Below, piece by piece: positions 39,001-47,064 of a stretch of DNA of 64,000 bases. Both the position numbers and the translations under genes were made by a program. The notes beneath the pieces are model-generated. The model was not told the origin of the DNA and searched no databases. It saw nothing but the letters and a program-made list of their open reading frames with translations. Origin of the DNA: a virus; the IMG/VR virus record IMGVR_UViG_3300030329_003334, positions 1 to 64,000 of that record; one strand, 5' to 3'. Each line of letters opens with the position of its first letter. The first letter of the stretch is position 1.

Positions 39001-40230
39001 TCAGATTATTATGCTAATATACATGAGTATTTAATGGAAGGAATTACTTCTAGTGTAAAAGGAGAAGAATCTAATGTATTTTCTTCTAATAGTAAAGCAG
39101 GAGGATTAATGGTTATGTTTGATATATTACAATCTCAAGATGAATTAGCTGAGCAAGCGGGAGGGCCTGAAAGATCTAAATTACATAAATTTAAGTTCTT
39201 TACAGATTCTGCTTATGCGATGCAACATATTGGAGAACATAGTATGCAAAATATTACTATGTTAGCTATGCTTAGAAGATATAAAGTAGATCCTAGTAAT
39301 GGAAAAATTTATAGAAATTCTGAAGCATATGCTAGAAAAAATGGATTATCTTATAATACTCCTGAAGAGAAAGCAGATATTCAAAAGAAATTTAAAGAGC
39401 TAGAATCTGTATACGATGTATATGAATTAGTAGATGGTTATACACAACTTAAAAAAGGAAGATTTATATCTGATAAAGAATGGTCTGAATTTAGACAAGA
39501 AATTATAGGTGTAAATCAATATATGCATGGTATTTATAATAAAGAAGATGCGGGCGCCATGCAAAAATATGGTCTTGCAAGATTAGCAATACAATTTAGA
39601 AAATGGGCCCGTCCTGGATGGAACCGTAGATGGGGTAGTAAATTTGGACAATCTTATTGGAATGAAAGACGTAATATGTTAGATGAAGGTATGTATGTAA
39701 CTACAGCTAAATTTACATGGCAATTATTAAAAGACTATAGAAACTTTTTTAGTAATTCTAAATTAAATTGGGATAGTCTCGATGAAACACAGAAAGCAAA
39801 TGTTAAACGATCAGCTATGGAATTATTACTTCTAATTAGTGTTATATTATTTACTCAAATGCTAAAAGGAATGGAAGAAGAAGACGATGATTTAAAAGAA
39901 AGTAAAGCATTTAATATTCTTATGTATCAATCAGATAGATTATGGACTGAAATAGCTACTTATTCTCCTGTATACGGTTGGTTTAATGAGGCTAGTAAGT
40001 TAATGCAATCTCCTACTGCTTCTTGGAATATGGTTGAAGATGTATATAAATTAGCTTATAATACTTTTGCTTATCCATTTAGAACTGAAAAAGAAAGAAT
40101 ATTTAAATCTGGCGTTAATTATGGAGATGATAAAATAAATACATATCTTAGAAAATCTGTTCCTTTATATAATCAAGTAGGTAGATGGAATAGATTAGAA
40201 AAACATAATAAATTTTATAAACTATTCTAA
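36094..40230 (+). CDS. Large zincin-domain virion protein
   Basis: 1378 residues, starting two bases after the giant gene. The N-terminal domain has TIIHEFGHIYVDLLG with zinc-binding H149 and H153, and a likely third ligand in KLAKEVLVTAIGREGAE. The rest is long, helical and highly charged (for example KRRHAERLDFNLEKTMPRFI). Near the C-terminus there is a hydrophobic stretch MELLLLISVILFTQML before an acidic run, perhaps a membrane segment used during ejection. crAss-like phages encode comparable large proteins beside the virion polymerase. Probably packaged and injected; the zincin may process virion proteins or act in the host. It is the last gene of the plus-strand block. Confidence 0.75.
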   Translation: MACRLIIKAKNGKDSKLFNDLNDIFGEEYAKNLYALANTDIFKTWLANKYESPDFSYKYDNNGEIEYRAILEFSESYDTTPISMARESSKNTTRKINLLKQTFRNVGINVSIIEDYDIVGRAQVDPATDENQAVIRLNPDKVFKDTIIHEFGHIYVDLLGEDHPLVIAGINQLKNTELWKQVEAAYPHLTPNKLAKEVLVTAIGREGAEIFDTQRDQSRFQRVLNAIFSAISRVLGLNSSNIAKRLATEMLNQNLQRNLSGKLSDYTQHSINVEEGLNQKELNKYLSNKIGNLHKQIRKFKSIAPEFSESLKDIVDEIQKADTHEQLEKLNTYISSTLGRVIQIEDDNGNVVERATGIEGRLIEVENMLDEIDRLKNAVAVKELNGKQLSQEDINRLEEDIKVKLMSVIRSLYHANVMVDSFNDISDLDDRAEYPPVIKKAIRSLQDNIGKIAKLRARSIRLGKRAFITQLKEYTSNKEILDNAENIFENNFDESGTQRWMDALADTNHSFIALVRKRVAEELDKKRLDVIRLKREWEDEVKILKQNGIKLEDFFEEVDGIKTGRFIQEYDEAEFYRLKSEMFDRYFSLMNRANALAKGTKERSELLKEAKKLIRDFYQENTQPIENWQQIVEAKKAKLSPERFEQWLKDNFYSGRGGRLYPRGKEVVEMKKEKFRNPKFDILMSDPVKKRFYEYYQRLINELTAHSNNDFLRRGFLPAVPLDQRNYIQALRDNVGWRTLQEEQEEFQEDEAKEVLVDETGKVINFIPFYYMTKLDQLDLKDINNESLTNEEIEERIKENKKIREENKRRHAERLDFNLEKTMPRFIDTALNHRAKTAMEEEVLFAREILTHTQIRKKTGSILGRGKRVIDKTFKQDMNEDRDATDDASESNILKHFDDWIQMVFYEKFEEDEGAWTKASRVLQNWASLRGIGWNVFSGINNKMYGFMQTHIEAAGSQFFGYSEYRKASSDYYANIHEYLMEGITSSVKGEESNVFSSNSKAGGLMVMFDILQSQDELAEQAGGPERSKLHKFKFFTDSAYAMQHIGEHSMQNITMLAMLRRYKVDPSNGKIYRNSEAYARKNGLSYNTPEEKADIQKKFKELESVYDVYELVDGYTQLKKGRFISDKEWSEFRQEIIGVNQYMHGIYNKEDAGAMQKYGLARLAIQFRKWARPGWNRRWGSKFGQSYWNERRNMLDEGMYVTTAKFTWQLLKDYRNFFSNSKLNWDSLDETQKANVKRSAMELLLLISVILFTQMLKGMEEEDDDLKESKAFNILMYQSDRLWTEIATYSPVYGWFNEASKLMQSPTASWNMVEDVYKLAYNTFAYPFRTEKERIFKSGVNYGDDKINTYLRKSVPLYNQVGRWNRLEKHNKFYKLF

Positions 40231-40265
40231 TTATTCCTTTGAGCAAGGATAAAAAAAAGAAGTAG

Positions 40266-40294
40266 AGAGGGATACAATTAAGTATCCCTCTTTT
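40266..40294. terminator. Bidirectional terminator between convergent operons
   Basis: AGAGGGATAC (40266-40275) and GTATCCCTCT (40282-40291) form a perfect 10-bp stem with a six-base loop, followed by TTT. On the other strand a U-rich tract (from the A run at 40251-40258) follows at some distance. It lies in the 100-base gap between the last virion gene and the last minus-strand gene. Confidence 0.85.
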
Positions 40295-40330
40295 AGTAAA
40301 ATCGAATAAAACTAAAAACTACTTCAATAA

Positions 40331-41704
40331 TTATCTATATCTATCTTTTACTGATTTAGCTACTATTTCAAAATAACCACCATCCTTATTTTTAAATGAT
40401 TTTTCAAACTTACCATCTATCCAAAATAATATTTGATTATTATCGTGATATTTTTCAAAACATTCTGGTAATCTTCCACAATCTAGAACAACAAAGTAAA
40501 CCTTATCAGAATAGTCTTCAATGGGATCGAAATAATCATATCCATCTGTTACTATAATACTTGGTCTATTTTGTTGTTTACTTTTATCTATACATTGCTT
40601 AATATCAGTACCTCCATCAAATGTTTTACTGAAAATTTCACCCTCGTTTAATTTAACTAATTGATCAGTACTGGAAAATAAATATACATCTTTTAATATA
40701 CCTAACTTTAGCATTTTATAAACAAAAATTCTAGATAGTGTTCTCAAAGTGGTAGTTTTTGATTGTGATTCTGTACCATCATTAAAGTTAACTCTGCCGC
40801 ACATTGATCCAGAATCATCTATATAGACATCAAATCCCATATAATATTTTTTTTCATTTACAGATAAATCAGGATATAATACTTCATGTAAAAAGTTTTC
40901 TAAGTTATTAATATCATCTATATCATCTGCATCAAATAAAGAATCTTCATTAGTTTTAGCTATTCCTCCTATAGATTCTGTTGCATTAGTTACTATACTT
41001 TTAACAAATTGGTTTATTTGTCTTTTAGTTATATTAACTTTATTTAATATACCAGAGTCTAATAAAGAATCTACCATTTTTAAATCTGCAGGATGATTTC
41101 CTTTACCTATACCCATATCATCTGCTTTTCTAATACTTTTTCTTATCTTATTCATAGCTCTAGTTGCAGCATTATTTAATCCTTTACCAATATCATTTTG
41201 ATTAATGTCTTCTCCATTTTTTATTAATTGATTTAGATTATCCATTGTTTCTTTAAAGTCATGGCTAGAATTATCATAAAAATATTTTCCTAAAGTATCT
41301 ATAATTACTTTAGCTGCTATATAACTAAAACCAAATCTATCTTGAGTAACCATTCTTAATAAATGATTATCTAAACTAGATAGAAAATGATGAAACCAAT
41401 ACATTTTAGGATTTACTTTAACAATTCTTTTTTCATTAAACCATAACTTAAAGCAATCTAATGCCGCAGATTTTCCATAACTTTGATCAATTACATCGCT
41501 CTCTGATTCTTGATTAACTAAACCAATACCCTCTGAAAATTGTCTATAATATTGTGTATCTCTTAATTGCTTACATAACATATCAGCTATATAATTTTCT
41601 AGATTAGGTTTAATAATAGCATGTTTTTGAACAGATAGATCCACATCGGGATCTATCCATTCATTCAAAATATTATTATTATTTATATTATTTGTGTAAC
41701 TCAT
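40331..41704 (-). CDS. VWA-domain protein, partner of MoxR ATPase
   Basis: 457 residues. The C-terminal von Willebrand A domain (about 288-457) has an intact metal-ion site: YIDDSGSM (D296, S298, S300), GGTD (T366) and IIVTDGYD (D387). The N-terminal part is helical and unrecognised, as in proteins that partner MoxR-type ATPases (ViaA, CbbO types). The ATPase gene lies 17 bases upstream in the operon, so the two probably form a chaperone-like complex acting on a protein or complex. It is the last gene of the minus-strand operon. Target unknown; an early start rich in Asn (NNINNNNILNEW) may be disordered. Confidence 0.9.
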   Translation of the reverse strand: MSYTNNINNNNILNEWIDPDVDLSVQKHAIIKPNLENYIADMLCKQLRDTQYYRQFSEGIGLVNQESESDVIDQSYGKSAALDCFKLWFNEKRIVKVNPKMYWFHHFLSSLDNHLLRMVTQDRFGFSYIAAKVIIDTLGKYFYDNSSHDFKETMDNLNQLIKNGEDINQNDIGKGLNNAATRAMNKIRKSIRKADDMGIGKGNHPADLKMVDSLLDSGILNKVNITKRQINQFVKSIVTNATESIGGIAKTNEDSLFDADDIDDINNLENFLHEVLYPDLSVNEKKYYMGFDVYIDDSGSMCGRVNFNDGTESQSKTTTLRTLSRIFVYKMLKLGILKDVYLFSSTDQLVKLNEGEIFSKTFDGGTDIKQCIDKSKQQNRPSIIVTDGYDYFDPIEDYSDKVYFVVLDCGRLPECFEKYHDNNQILFWIDGKFEKSFKNKDGGYFEIVAKSVKDRYR

Positions 41705-41721
41705 AATTTTTAATTTTTAAT

Positions 41722-42864
41722 TTAAACAATATCATCACTATAATCATTATCATTAGCAGTAGCAAAAGTTACTTCTTTTAAAGTATCTAAAGCTCCATCT
41801 TGCCAAAATTGTAATAGATTAGGTTTAGACTTAAATTTATCGCGGTAGTATATTATTAAATCATCACTCGCTTTTTCATTGAAATGATTATTTAAATCTG
41901 CAGTTAATTCTTCTACTTTACGTTTATAAGATCTCATTTTACCTAATTCGTCTAAATCTTCTAAAATATTAGATACATATACTTCTGTATAATTCTGATT
42001 ATTTCCTGCTATAACACCTTCTAGCCCTTGAATTTTAGTTCTCAAATTGTTTTCTTTCTTTGTCTCTAATTTACTTGAAAGATCTGCAACGTGAGAAGGA
42101 GCTATAAGTTCACAACATTTCATTAAAGCTTCTATTTCATCTACTTCATAGATTAATTTTATCGCTTTAACTAAATTATGTAAATATGATGCAGTTCTAT
42201 CTGATACAGCTTCATATACTACTTTAATAAATTTAACGATGTTTTTATCACTAATTTGTTCTTTATTTATATCCTCTTTTGTAGGCATAGGAATATCCAA
42301 ATCTATAACTTTATTTTTCCATATGTCTTTAAATTGTCCTGCACCAACTCTTTCAACTTTTTGAGTTAATACAAATCTATCCCAAAAAGGATTTTCTAAT
42401 TCGTCTTCAGGTATTACATTACATGATCCAGCAAATACCGTCCAATCGCATTTCTTTATTTCATCTCCATAAAATAAAGCTTTTTCTCTCATTACAGATA
42501 ATAAAGTATTTCTTACTCCAGAAGTACCTTTATCTACCTCATTAATTAATAAAAATTCAGCATCTGCTATAGGCGCATCTATTTTATATTCTTTATCCTC
42601 CATTAAAGCTTTCATGTTTACTCTACCCTTAATTTCAGAAGTTTTAGTACCTTCATCTAATTCTATAATAAAAGTTTTATCTTTTACTAGATCAGAGTTA
42701 TAGTTATACTTTGCTGCAGCATAATCTATTAAGCATTGAGTTTTTCCAACACCTGGTTCTCCTAATAATAAAACGGGAAGTTGTGTTAACTCCCCGAGCG
42801 CTAGTACTTTAAATGTTTCTTCTTTTCCTACTAATCTTGTTTTAATTTTTCTTATTGTTGTCAT
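41722..42864 (-). CDS. MoxR-type AAA+ ATPase
   Basis: 380 residues. Walker A GEPGVGKT (35-42), Walker B FLLINEVDK (104-112, with NE where most AAA+ proteins have DE), sensor 1 FAGSCN (N149) and arginine finger region NPFWDRF (R163) are all visible. Order and spacing match MoxR ATPases. It overlaps the upstream nuclease gene by 23 bases and is followed by a VWA gene, the classical MoxR-VWA arrangement. MoxR/VWA pairs typically remodel or insert cofactors into partner proteins; in the phage it may modify a replication or host complex. The Asn in Walker B is worth noting, but the catalytic Glu109 is kept. Confidence 0.9.
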   Translation of the reverse strand: MTTIRKIKTRLVGKEETFKVLALGELTQLPVLLLGEPGVGKTQCLIDYAAAKYNYNSDLVKDKTFIIELDEGTKTSEIKGRVNMKALMEDKEYKIDAPIADAEFLLINEVDKGTSGVRNTLLSVMREKALFYGDEIKKCDWTVFAGSCNVIPEDELENPFWDRFVLTQKVERVGAGQFKDIWKNKVIDLDIPMPTKEDINKEQISDKNIVKFIKVVYEAVSDRTASYLHNLVKAIKLIYEVDEIEALMKCCELIAPSHVADLSSKLETKKENNLRTKIQGLEGVIAGNNQNYTEVYVSNILEDLDELGKMRSYKRKVEELTADLNNHFNEKASDDLIIYYRDKFKSKPNLLQFWQDGALDTLKEVTFATANDNDYSDDIV

Positions 42865-43903
42865 ATTTTTTAAATTGATTTAAGTTAATAATTCCACTGT
42901 TGTTATATACTTCTTTCTTTATTTCCCAGTTTTTAGTTTCTTGATGCCATTCTACCTCACTAATTAGTTCGGTTACACCTTTTACTCTTTTACCAGTATA
43001 TAAAGATTTGCCTCCGTTCCATCCTACTTCTAGATCTTCAGAGCTAGTTTTAAATATTAATGGTTGATTATTGCAAGCAGTTTCTGCAACTATAAATAAA
43101 AAAGGTTTTATTTCATATCCAGGATATAATATAGATAGATCTTTTTCTATAAATTTACTATAAATAGCTGCTTGTCTATAATAAGCATATTTTACATAAC
43201 TAGATTCAAAACTATATACAGGTTTTCCTGTAGTTTTTAAATCTATTGCTTGAATAGTTTTAAGATGATGATCTATAATAACTTTATCTATCATTCCTCT
43301 AATTATATACTGTTTTCCTGACTCAGTTATATATTCCATTTCAAATTCCAGCTGATTCTTTATTTCTTGTAAGGGCCCAGCTGTAATAAAATATTTACCA
43401 GTGTGCTCGGATGAAGTTAACATATTCACCATATTAACAGTTTGATTATATTCGTCTTCAGATAAGATAGTTTTATCTGTATTTTCTATTATAAAATTAA
43501 CATACTCTTGAATATTAGGATCTTCAAACTTTTTAATTACGGATTCAAATTTAATTTTAAATCCAGATGCTCCATATGCCATACCTCTTATTTCTTCTTC
43601 TAAAAATGAATCTTCAGCACAGTCTCTGTCTTTTTGCGCAGCAATTTTATACTTTATATACGCACTAATAAAATCTCCCATCATTCCACCAGGGGCTTCT
43701 AATTTAGAGACAACATATCTATTTTTAAATTCATCGGGCTCAGTAAGCATACAATCTACTGCTGATCCTTTTCTAAAAAAAGTTGTATCCTCTTCTTTAG
43801 GATTAAGTATATGTTCTCTATAAAATGTTGGACTATAATCCAATAAATTTAATGAAGAAAAACTTAACTTATGATTTTCTAATGTTTTTATTTGTTTTTC
43901 CAT
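42842..43903 (-). CDS. PD-(D/E)XK nuclease (RecB/RecE-type)
   Basis: 353 residues. Near the start, FRKGSAVDCMLTEPDEF is the leading motif of phage exonucleases of this fold. The catalytic core is visible as FEMEY (E188/E190), IRGMIDKVII (D206) and AIDLKTTG (D221, K223), followed by YYRQAAIYSKF. It would degrade DNA ends for recombination or host DNA turnover. crAss-like phages encode such a nuclease in the replication block. It starts after the RusA-like gene with a one-base gap and overlaps the ATPase gene. Confidence 0.85.
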   Translation of the reverse strand: MEKQIKTLENHKLSFSSLNLLDYSPTFYREHILNPKEEDTTFFRKGSAVDCMLTEPDEFKNRYVVSKLEAPGGMMGDFISAYIKYKIAAQKDRDCAEDSFLEEEIRGMAYGASGFKIKFESVIKKFEDPNIQEYVNFIIENTDKTILSEDEYNQTVNMVNMLTSSEHTGKYFITAGPLQEIKNQLEFEMEYITESGKQYIIRGMIDKVIIDHHLKTIQAIDLKTTGKPVYSFESSYVKYAYYRQAAIYSKFIEKDLSILYPGYEIKPFLFIVAETACNNQPLIFKTSSEDLEVGWNGGKSLYTGKRVKGVTELISEVEWHQETKNWEIKKEVYNNSGIINLNQFKKYDNNKKN

Positions 43904-43904
43904 T

Positions 43905-44498
43905 TTATATTATTTGTAAATTAAATACTAATTTTCTTTCGTCTACAGATTCTACATAAGATATTTGACCAGAACTTCTAACGATCTCTATACTATCATC
44001 AGATATTTTTCCACATTCTACCAAAGTATCCAAAAACCATTTAGTCCAGGGCCATAAATTATCACAATCCCACGGTTGACCTTCGTCTGGTTTATATATA
44101 TCTATCCATACTCTTAGATATTCTCCTTTCTTTAATTTTATTATAGGAAGTTCATCTATATAAGGTTTTAGATATTCATGTACCCATCGAGCTACTTTAG
44201 CTCTAGAATGATAGTTCAAGCTACCATCATATATTCTCTGCCCATTAATAGTCCAGTATTTAGGTTTACCTGCTACTAAAGGATTAGACAATACTCTGTT
44301 GCCCACAGAGTCTACTAAAAATCCTTTTTTATCCCAGTTATATTCTCCGCTTTTTAATCTTCTTTGATGTTTTTGAGGTAAATCTTCTGGTTTTAAAGAA
44401 TCTTTAATTTTATTATAATATTTAGCACGCCTTCTTTTTGAAATAGGGACTCTATTTTCAAAATTAGGGAGCACTACTTTCCACACATTTGCGCTCAT
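43905..44498 (-). CDS. RusA-like Holliday-junction resolvase
   Basis: 197 residues. The C-terminal half carries the RusA pattern: WDCDNLWPWTKWFLDTLVEC (D144, D146, K153, D157) followed by GKISDDSIEI (D167, D168). These acidic residues bind Mg2+ for cutting DNA junctions. The N-terminal half is basic and longer than in small RusA proteins (usually about 120-140 residues). Operon neighbours (primase, nuclease) support a role in resolving replication and recombination intermediates. The gap to the primase stop is one base. Confidence 0.8.
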   Translation of the reverse strand: MSANVWKVVLPNFENRVPISKRRRAKYYNKIKDSLKPEDLPQKHQRRLKSGEYNWDKKGFLVDSVGNRVLSNPLVAGKPKYWTINGQRIYDGSLNYHSRAKVARWVHEYLKPYIDELPIIKLKKGEYLRVWIDIYKPDEGQPWDCDNLWPWTKWFLDTLVECGKISDDSIEIVRSSGQISYVESVDERKLVFNLQII

Positions 44499-44499
44499 C

Positions 44500-45501
44500 T
44501 TAAATTAATTTGGTTAATAAATATTTTCCATTTTCACTTCCATACATACTTACATACTCACTTATATCTTTACAATGTGTTGAAGTAGGTATAAATACTA
44601 TTTTAGCATTAGGAAGTATTTTTTGTAATTCTTTTGCACCTTTAATACCTGCATCATCATTATCATATAATATAACTATATTCTTATATTGAAGATCTAA
44701 TGATTCGAGAATCTTATAGTCTATATGATTAGTTTCAGCTTGTGGTGCTATAGAATCTAAATTAAACGATCGTAAACACATCACGTCTTTCATTGATTTA
44801 GTGATCACGAGAGTTTCAGTTTCTTGTGTTAGTTGTGAAAATCCTTGAAGTTGTTTATTAGTTGCATTACTTAACCACTTATATTTACCTTTTTGAGCTT
44901 TAGGCCTATATACTTTTACTTTATTATCTCCAAGTCTATAACAATATATAGGGTTAGTTTTATAATATCTAAATATAAGTTTCTTATTTACAAATATATA
45001 TTTAGCTGAAAATACATTATATTCTTTAAGTATATTAATATCTATATTAAACTGAGCCCAGTATTCTAAATCTTCTTTAGTAAAATGCTGTGGTTTAAAT
45101 TGTATTAGAGTATTCTTTTTTTCTTTAATTACTTCATTTTTAAAACACTCATATTCAATTTTTTCTGTAATTACATTATTAGGGCCATTTAATCCTAAAT
45201 TCATATCAGAATTTATAATATTAAGTGAGGTATTAAAAGTAGATCCAGTTATTAACATAACTAAATCAAAACAACTACCTTGGTAGCCGTTAAAATCTTT
45301 AAATCTCATTTCTCCTCCAGGAGCATAATATATATTAAATGATGGATTTTTATCTTTTCTAAAGGGACTATGATACATTTTCCCTAATTTAAAATCAAAT
45401 CCTAAATAATGTCTAAATATTTCTTCTTCACTAGTAACATCAAGTATATCTTTTTTAGTTAAAGAGGGTTTATACTCTTCAACGTTTTCTAAATTATACA
45501 T
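44500..45501 (-). CDS. DnaG-type primase with altered TOPRIM and no zinc cysteines
   Basis: 333 residues. The N-terminus has the layout of the primase DNA-binding domain (KMYHSPFRKDKNPSFNIY, then RFKDFNGYQGSCFDLVML) but lacks the four zinc-binding Cys/His residues. The TOPRIM domain is seen as LVITKSMKDVMCL (231-243), where the usual catalytic glutamate position is Lys, and VILYDNDDAGIKG (277-288) with the DxD metal site. It would make RNA primers for the DnaB-driven fork. Upstream lies an intercistronic RNA fold ending in a terminator-like hairpin, so its expression may be set by attenuation. Confidence 0.85.
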   Translation of the reverse strand: MYNLENVEEYKPSLTKKDILDVTSEEEIFRHYLGFDFKLGKMYHSPFRKDKNPSFNIYYAPGGEMRFKDFNGYQGSCFDLVMLITGSTFNTSLNIINSDMNLGLNGPNNVITEKIEYECFKNEVIKEKKNTLIQFKPQHFTKEDLEYWAQFNIDINILKEYNVFSAKYIFVNKKLIFRYYKTNPIYCYRLGDNKVKVYRPKAQKGKYKWLSNATNKQLQGFSQLTQETETLVITKSMKDVMCLRSFNLDSIAPQAETNHIDYKILESLDLQYKNIVILYDNDDAGIKGAKELQKILPNAKIVFIPTSTHCKDISEYVSMYGSENGKYLLTKLI

Positions 45502-45518
45502 AATATTATAGTTTTGAA

Positions 45519-45597
45519 AGAAACAGAAAAAGAGGAGTTTCGTCCTCTAGGAATGAACTTAATCGTCCTTTAGGCCTCTGTTATCTCCTCAGTTTCT
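45519..45597 (-). ncRNA. Intercistronic RNA fold with two competing stems and a terminator hairpin
   Basis: On the minus strand, between the SSB stop and primase start, AGAGGA (45548-45543), loop CGAAAC and TCCTCT (45536-45531) followed by U residues look like an intrinsic terminator. The same 3' arm can instead pair with GAGGAG at 45590-45585, with a second stem outside it (AGAAAC 45519-45524 with GTTTCT 45592-45597). The two pairings exclude each other, as in an attenuator. Confidence 0.55.
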
Positions 45598-45615
45598 GAA
45601 TCAAGGTGGATCTTT

Positions 45616-46197
45616 CTAGAATGGCAAGTCATCTGAATCAGTAGAATTTACTTCTACTTCTGCTTTAGCGCTTTCTTTTTCCATTTTATCATTATTTCCA
45701 ATCTTTAATCCAGTTGGATTAGTTGTCATAATTTCGATAAAAGGACAGAAATTAGGTAAAGCAGCATAATCTCTGTAATTATATATAACTTTTAATCTTA
45801 TAAGAGTACCTTGATATTTGGTTCCCATAAAATTAATTAAATTATCACATAATTCATTGAAAGTACTTCCGCTAACTGAAAAAGAGTTTGGATCTACAAA
45901 TTTTGTACAGATATGCTTAATTCTAATAAGCATATTATTTACTCTTCTTTTTGTAGCTTCTTCTTTACTTTCGCCTTCTTTCTTATTCACTCTCTCAGGA
46001 TCTACATCCCATTCTAAGTGTTTAAGTTTGTTCCCTTCTAGGTCACTAAAACTAAAACATAAATAAGTACTACCATTGCTAGCAGTTTCTTTACTAATGT
46101 TTTCTAAAGTACAGTTATCGTTTATTCCTACAGGAATACTTGATACTGAACTTTGTTCTTGCACTTGCGTGCTCTGATTAATTTCATACATACTCAT
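45616..46197 (-). CDS. Single-stranded DNA-binding protein
   Basis: 193 residues. The core resembles the SSB-like proteins of crAss-like phages (LENISKETASNGSTYLCFSF, then FSDLEGNKLKHLEWDV), and the acidic tail ends DSDDLPF, the hallmark by which SSB proteins bind partner proteins such as primase and helicase. It would coat single-stranded DNA at the fork. Two ATG codons lie close together (MSMYEIN); the first is used. It stands between an unknown acidic-tailed gene and the primase. Confidence 0.8.
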   Translation of the reverse strand: MSMYEINQSTQVQEQSSVSSIPVGINDNCTLENISKETASNGSTYLCFSFSDLEGNKLKHLEWDVDPERVNKKEGESKEEATKRRVNNMLIRIKHICTKFVDPNSFSVSGSTFNELCDNLINFMGTKYQGTLIRLKVIYNYRDYAALPNFCPFIEIMTTNPTGLKIGNNDKMEKESAKAEVEVNSTDSDDLPF

Positions 46198-46229
46198 AAT
46201 AATTTAAATTTAAATTGGTTACTAAAATA

Positions 46230-46916
46230 CTATTTTAATTCGAAATTAGCAAATGCATCATCTTCTTTTTCAACATTGCTATCTTCTTGATTATCAGACT
46301 GTTGTACTTCTTGAGAATCATCTGTATGATTTTCATTAGTACTATTGTCATGAATTTCACTACTAGAAGACGTAGAAACAACTTCACCTCCAGATTTTTC
46401 TATAGCTTGATGTAAATCATTTATAGTATCTTGAGCTTTTTGTTCATTACTTTTTTCACCAGGAGGATGTTCTTTTATATAAGCTACTGGTACATCTTCT
46501 GCTTCTTCTTCTATATTTTCTTCCCACCCATCATTATCTTCTTCAACTTTAACAATTTTATAAAATACATATTCAGGATAAGTTGTACTATATATAGCTT
46601 CTTCACATACATACATATCTTCTTCTCCAGTTCCTGGTAATCCCATATATGATCTTATATCTCTGTCATGAGGTATATTTTTAATATATCCTTGCTTATT
46701 TACAGCTACACCATCTCCATCAGGAGCAGTATATATATGTAAATCTTTTTCGCCTTCACTTGGGTATGCTATACCTATTCTGTTATTATTAGCGTCTATT
46801 TTTAATCTAGACATTAGTGCTGGTGATAGTCTCATTTGGCCTTCGCCTTTTAATTTTATAGCTAAACTATCTCCGAAAGAATTCAATCTTTCTCTTCTTT
46901 TTCCAATTAGTTTCAT
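46230..46916 (-). CDS. Unknown conserved-type replication-block protein with acidic tail
   Basis: 228 residues. The N-terminal 120 residues look like a compact beta domain (SLAIKLKGEGQMRLSPALMS, RIGIAYPSEGEKDLHIY), followed by an acidic, Ser/Asn-rich, probably disordered region and the end DDAFANFELK, which resembles an SSB-type acidic tail. Located directly upstream of SSB in the operon. An accessory SSB or replication-fork mediator is possible; I do not recognise the family. Confidence 0.6.
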   Translation of the reverse strand: MKLIGKRRERLNSFGDSLAIKLKGEGQMRLSPALMSRLKIDANNNRIGIAYPSEGEKDLHIYTAPDGDGVAVNKQGYIKNIPHDRDIRSYMGLPGTGEEDMYVCEEAIYSTTYPEYVFYKIVKVEEDNDGWEENIEEEAEDVPVAYIKEHPPGEKSNEQKAQDTINDLHQAIEKSGGEVVSTSSSSEIHDNSTNENHTDDSQEVQQSDNQEDSNVEKEDDAFANFELK

Positions 46917-46918
46917 AT

Positions 46919-47062
46919 TTATTTATTTTTATTTGGTTTATCAAAATTTTTCATGTTTTTCATGAATTTTTTATTATCTTCTATTTTAAGACCTTGCTCT
47001 AAAGCATATTTTGCTAGTAATATAGTTCCTATTATTACTAGTATTAAAATTAATATATACAT
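46919..47062 (-). CDS. Small single-pass membrane protein
   Basis: 47 residues: MYILILILVIIGTILLAKYA gives one transmembrane segment followed by a basic soluble tail (KKFMKNMKNFDKPNKNK). ATG at 47062 lies two bases after the Sak4-like gene stop, and the TAA is two bases ahead of the next ATG, so it fits the operon packing closely. Function unknown; it breaks an otherwise pure replication block, perhaps tethering replication factors to the membrane or acting on the host envelope. Confidence 0.6.
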   Translation of the reverse strand: MYILILILVIIGTILLAKYALEQGLKIEDNKKFMKNMKNFDKPNKNK

Positions 47063-47064
47063 AA

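Noticed and set aside
45519-45597. Hammerhead ribozyme suggested by CTGAGGA and CGAAAC on the minus strand
   Set aside because: Stem II cannot form between the two core elements beyond one pair; the GAAA is simply the loop of a terminator-like hairpin.
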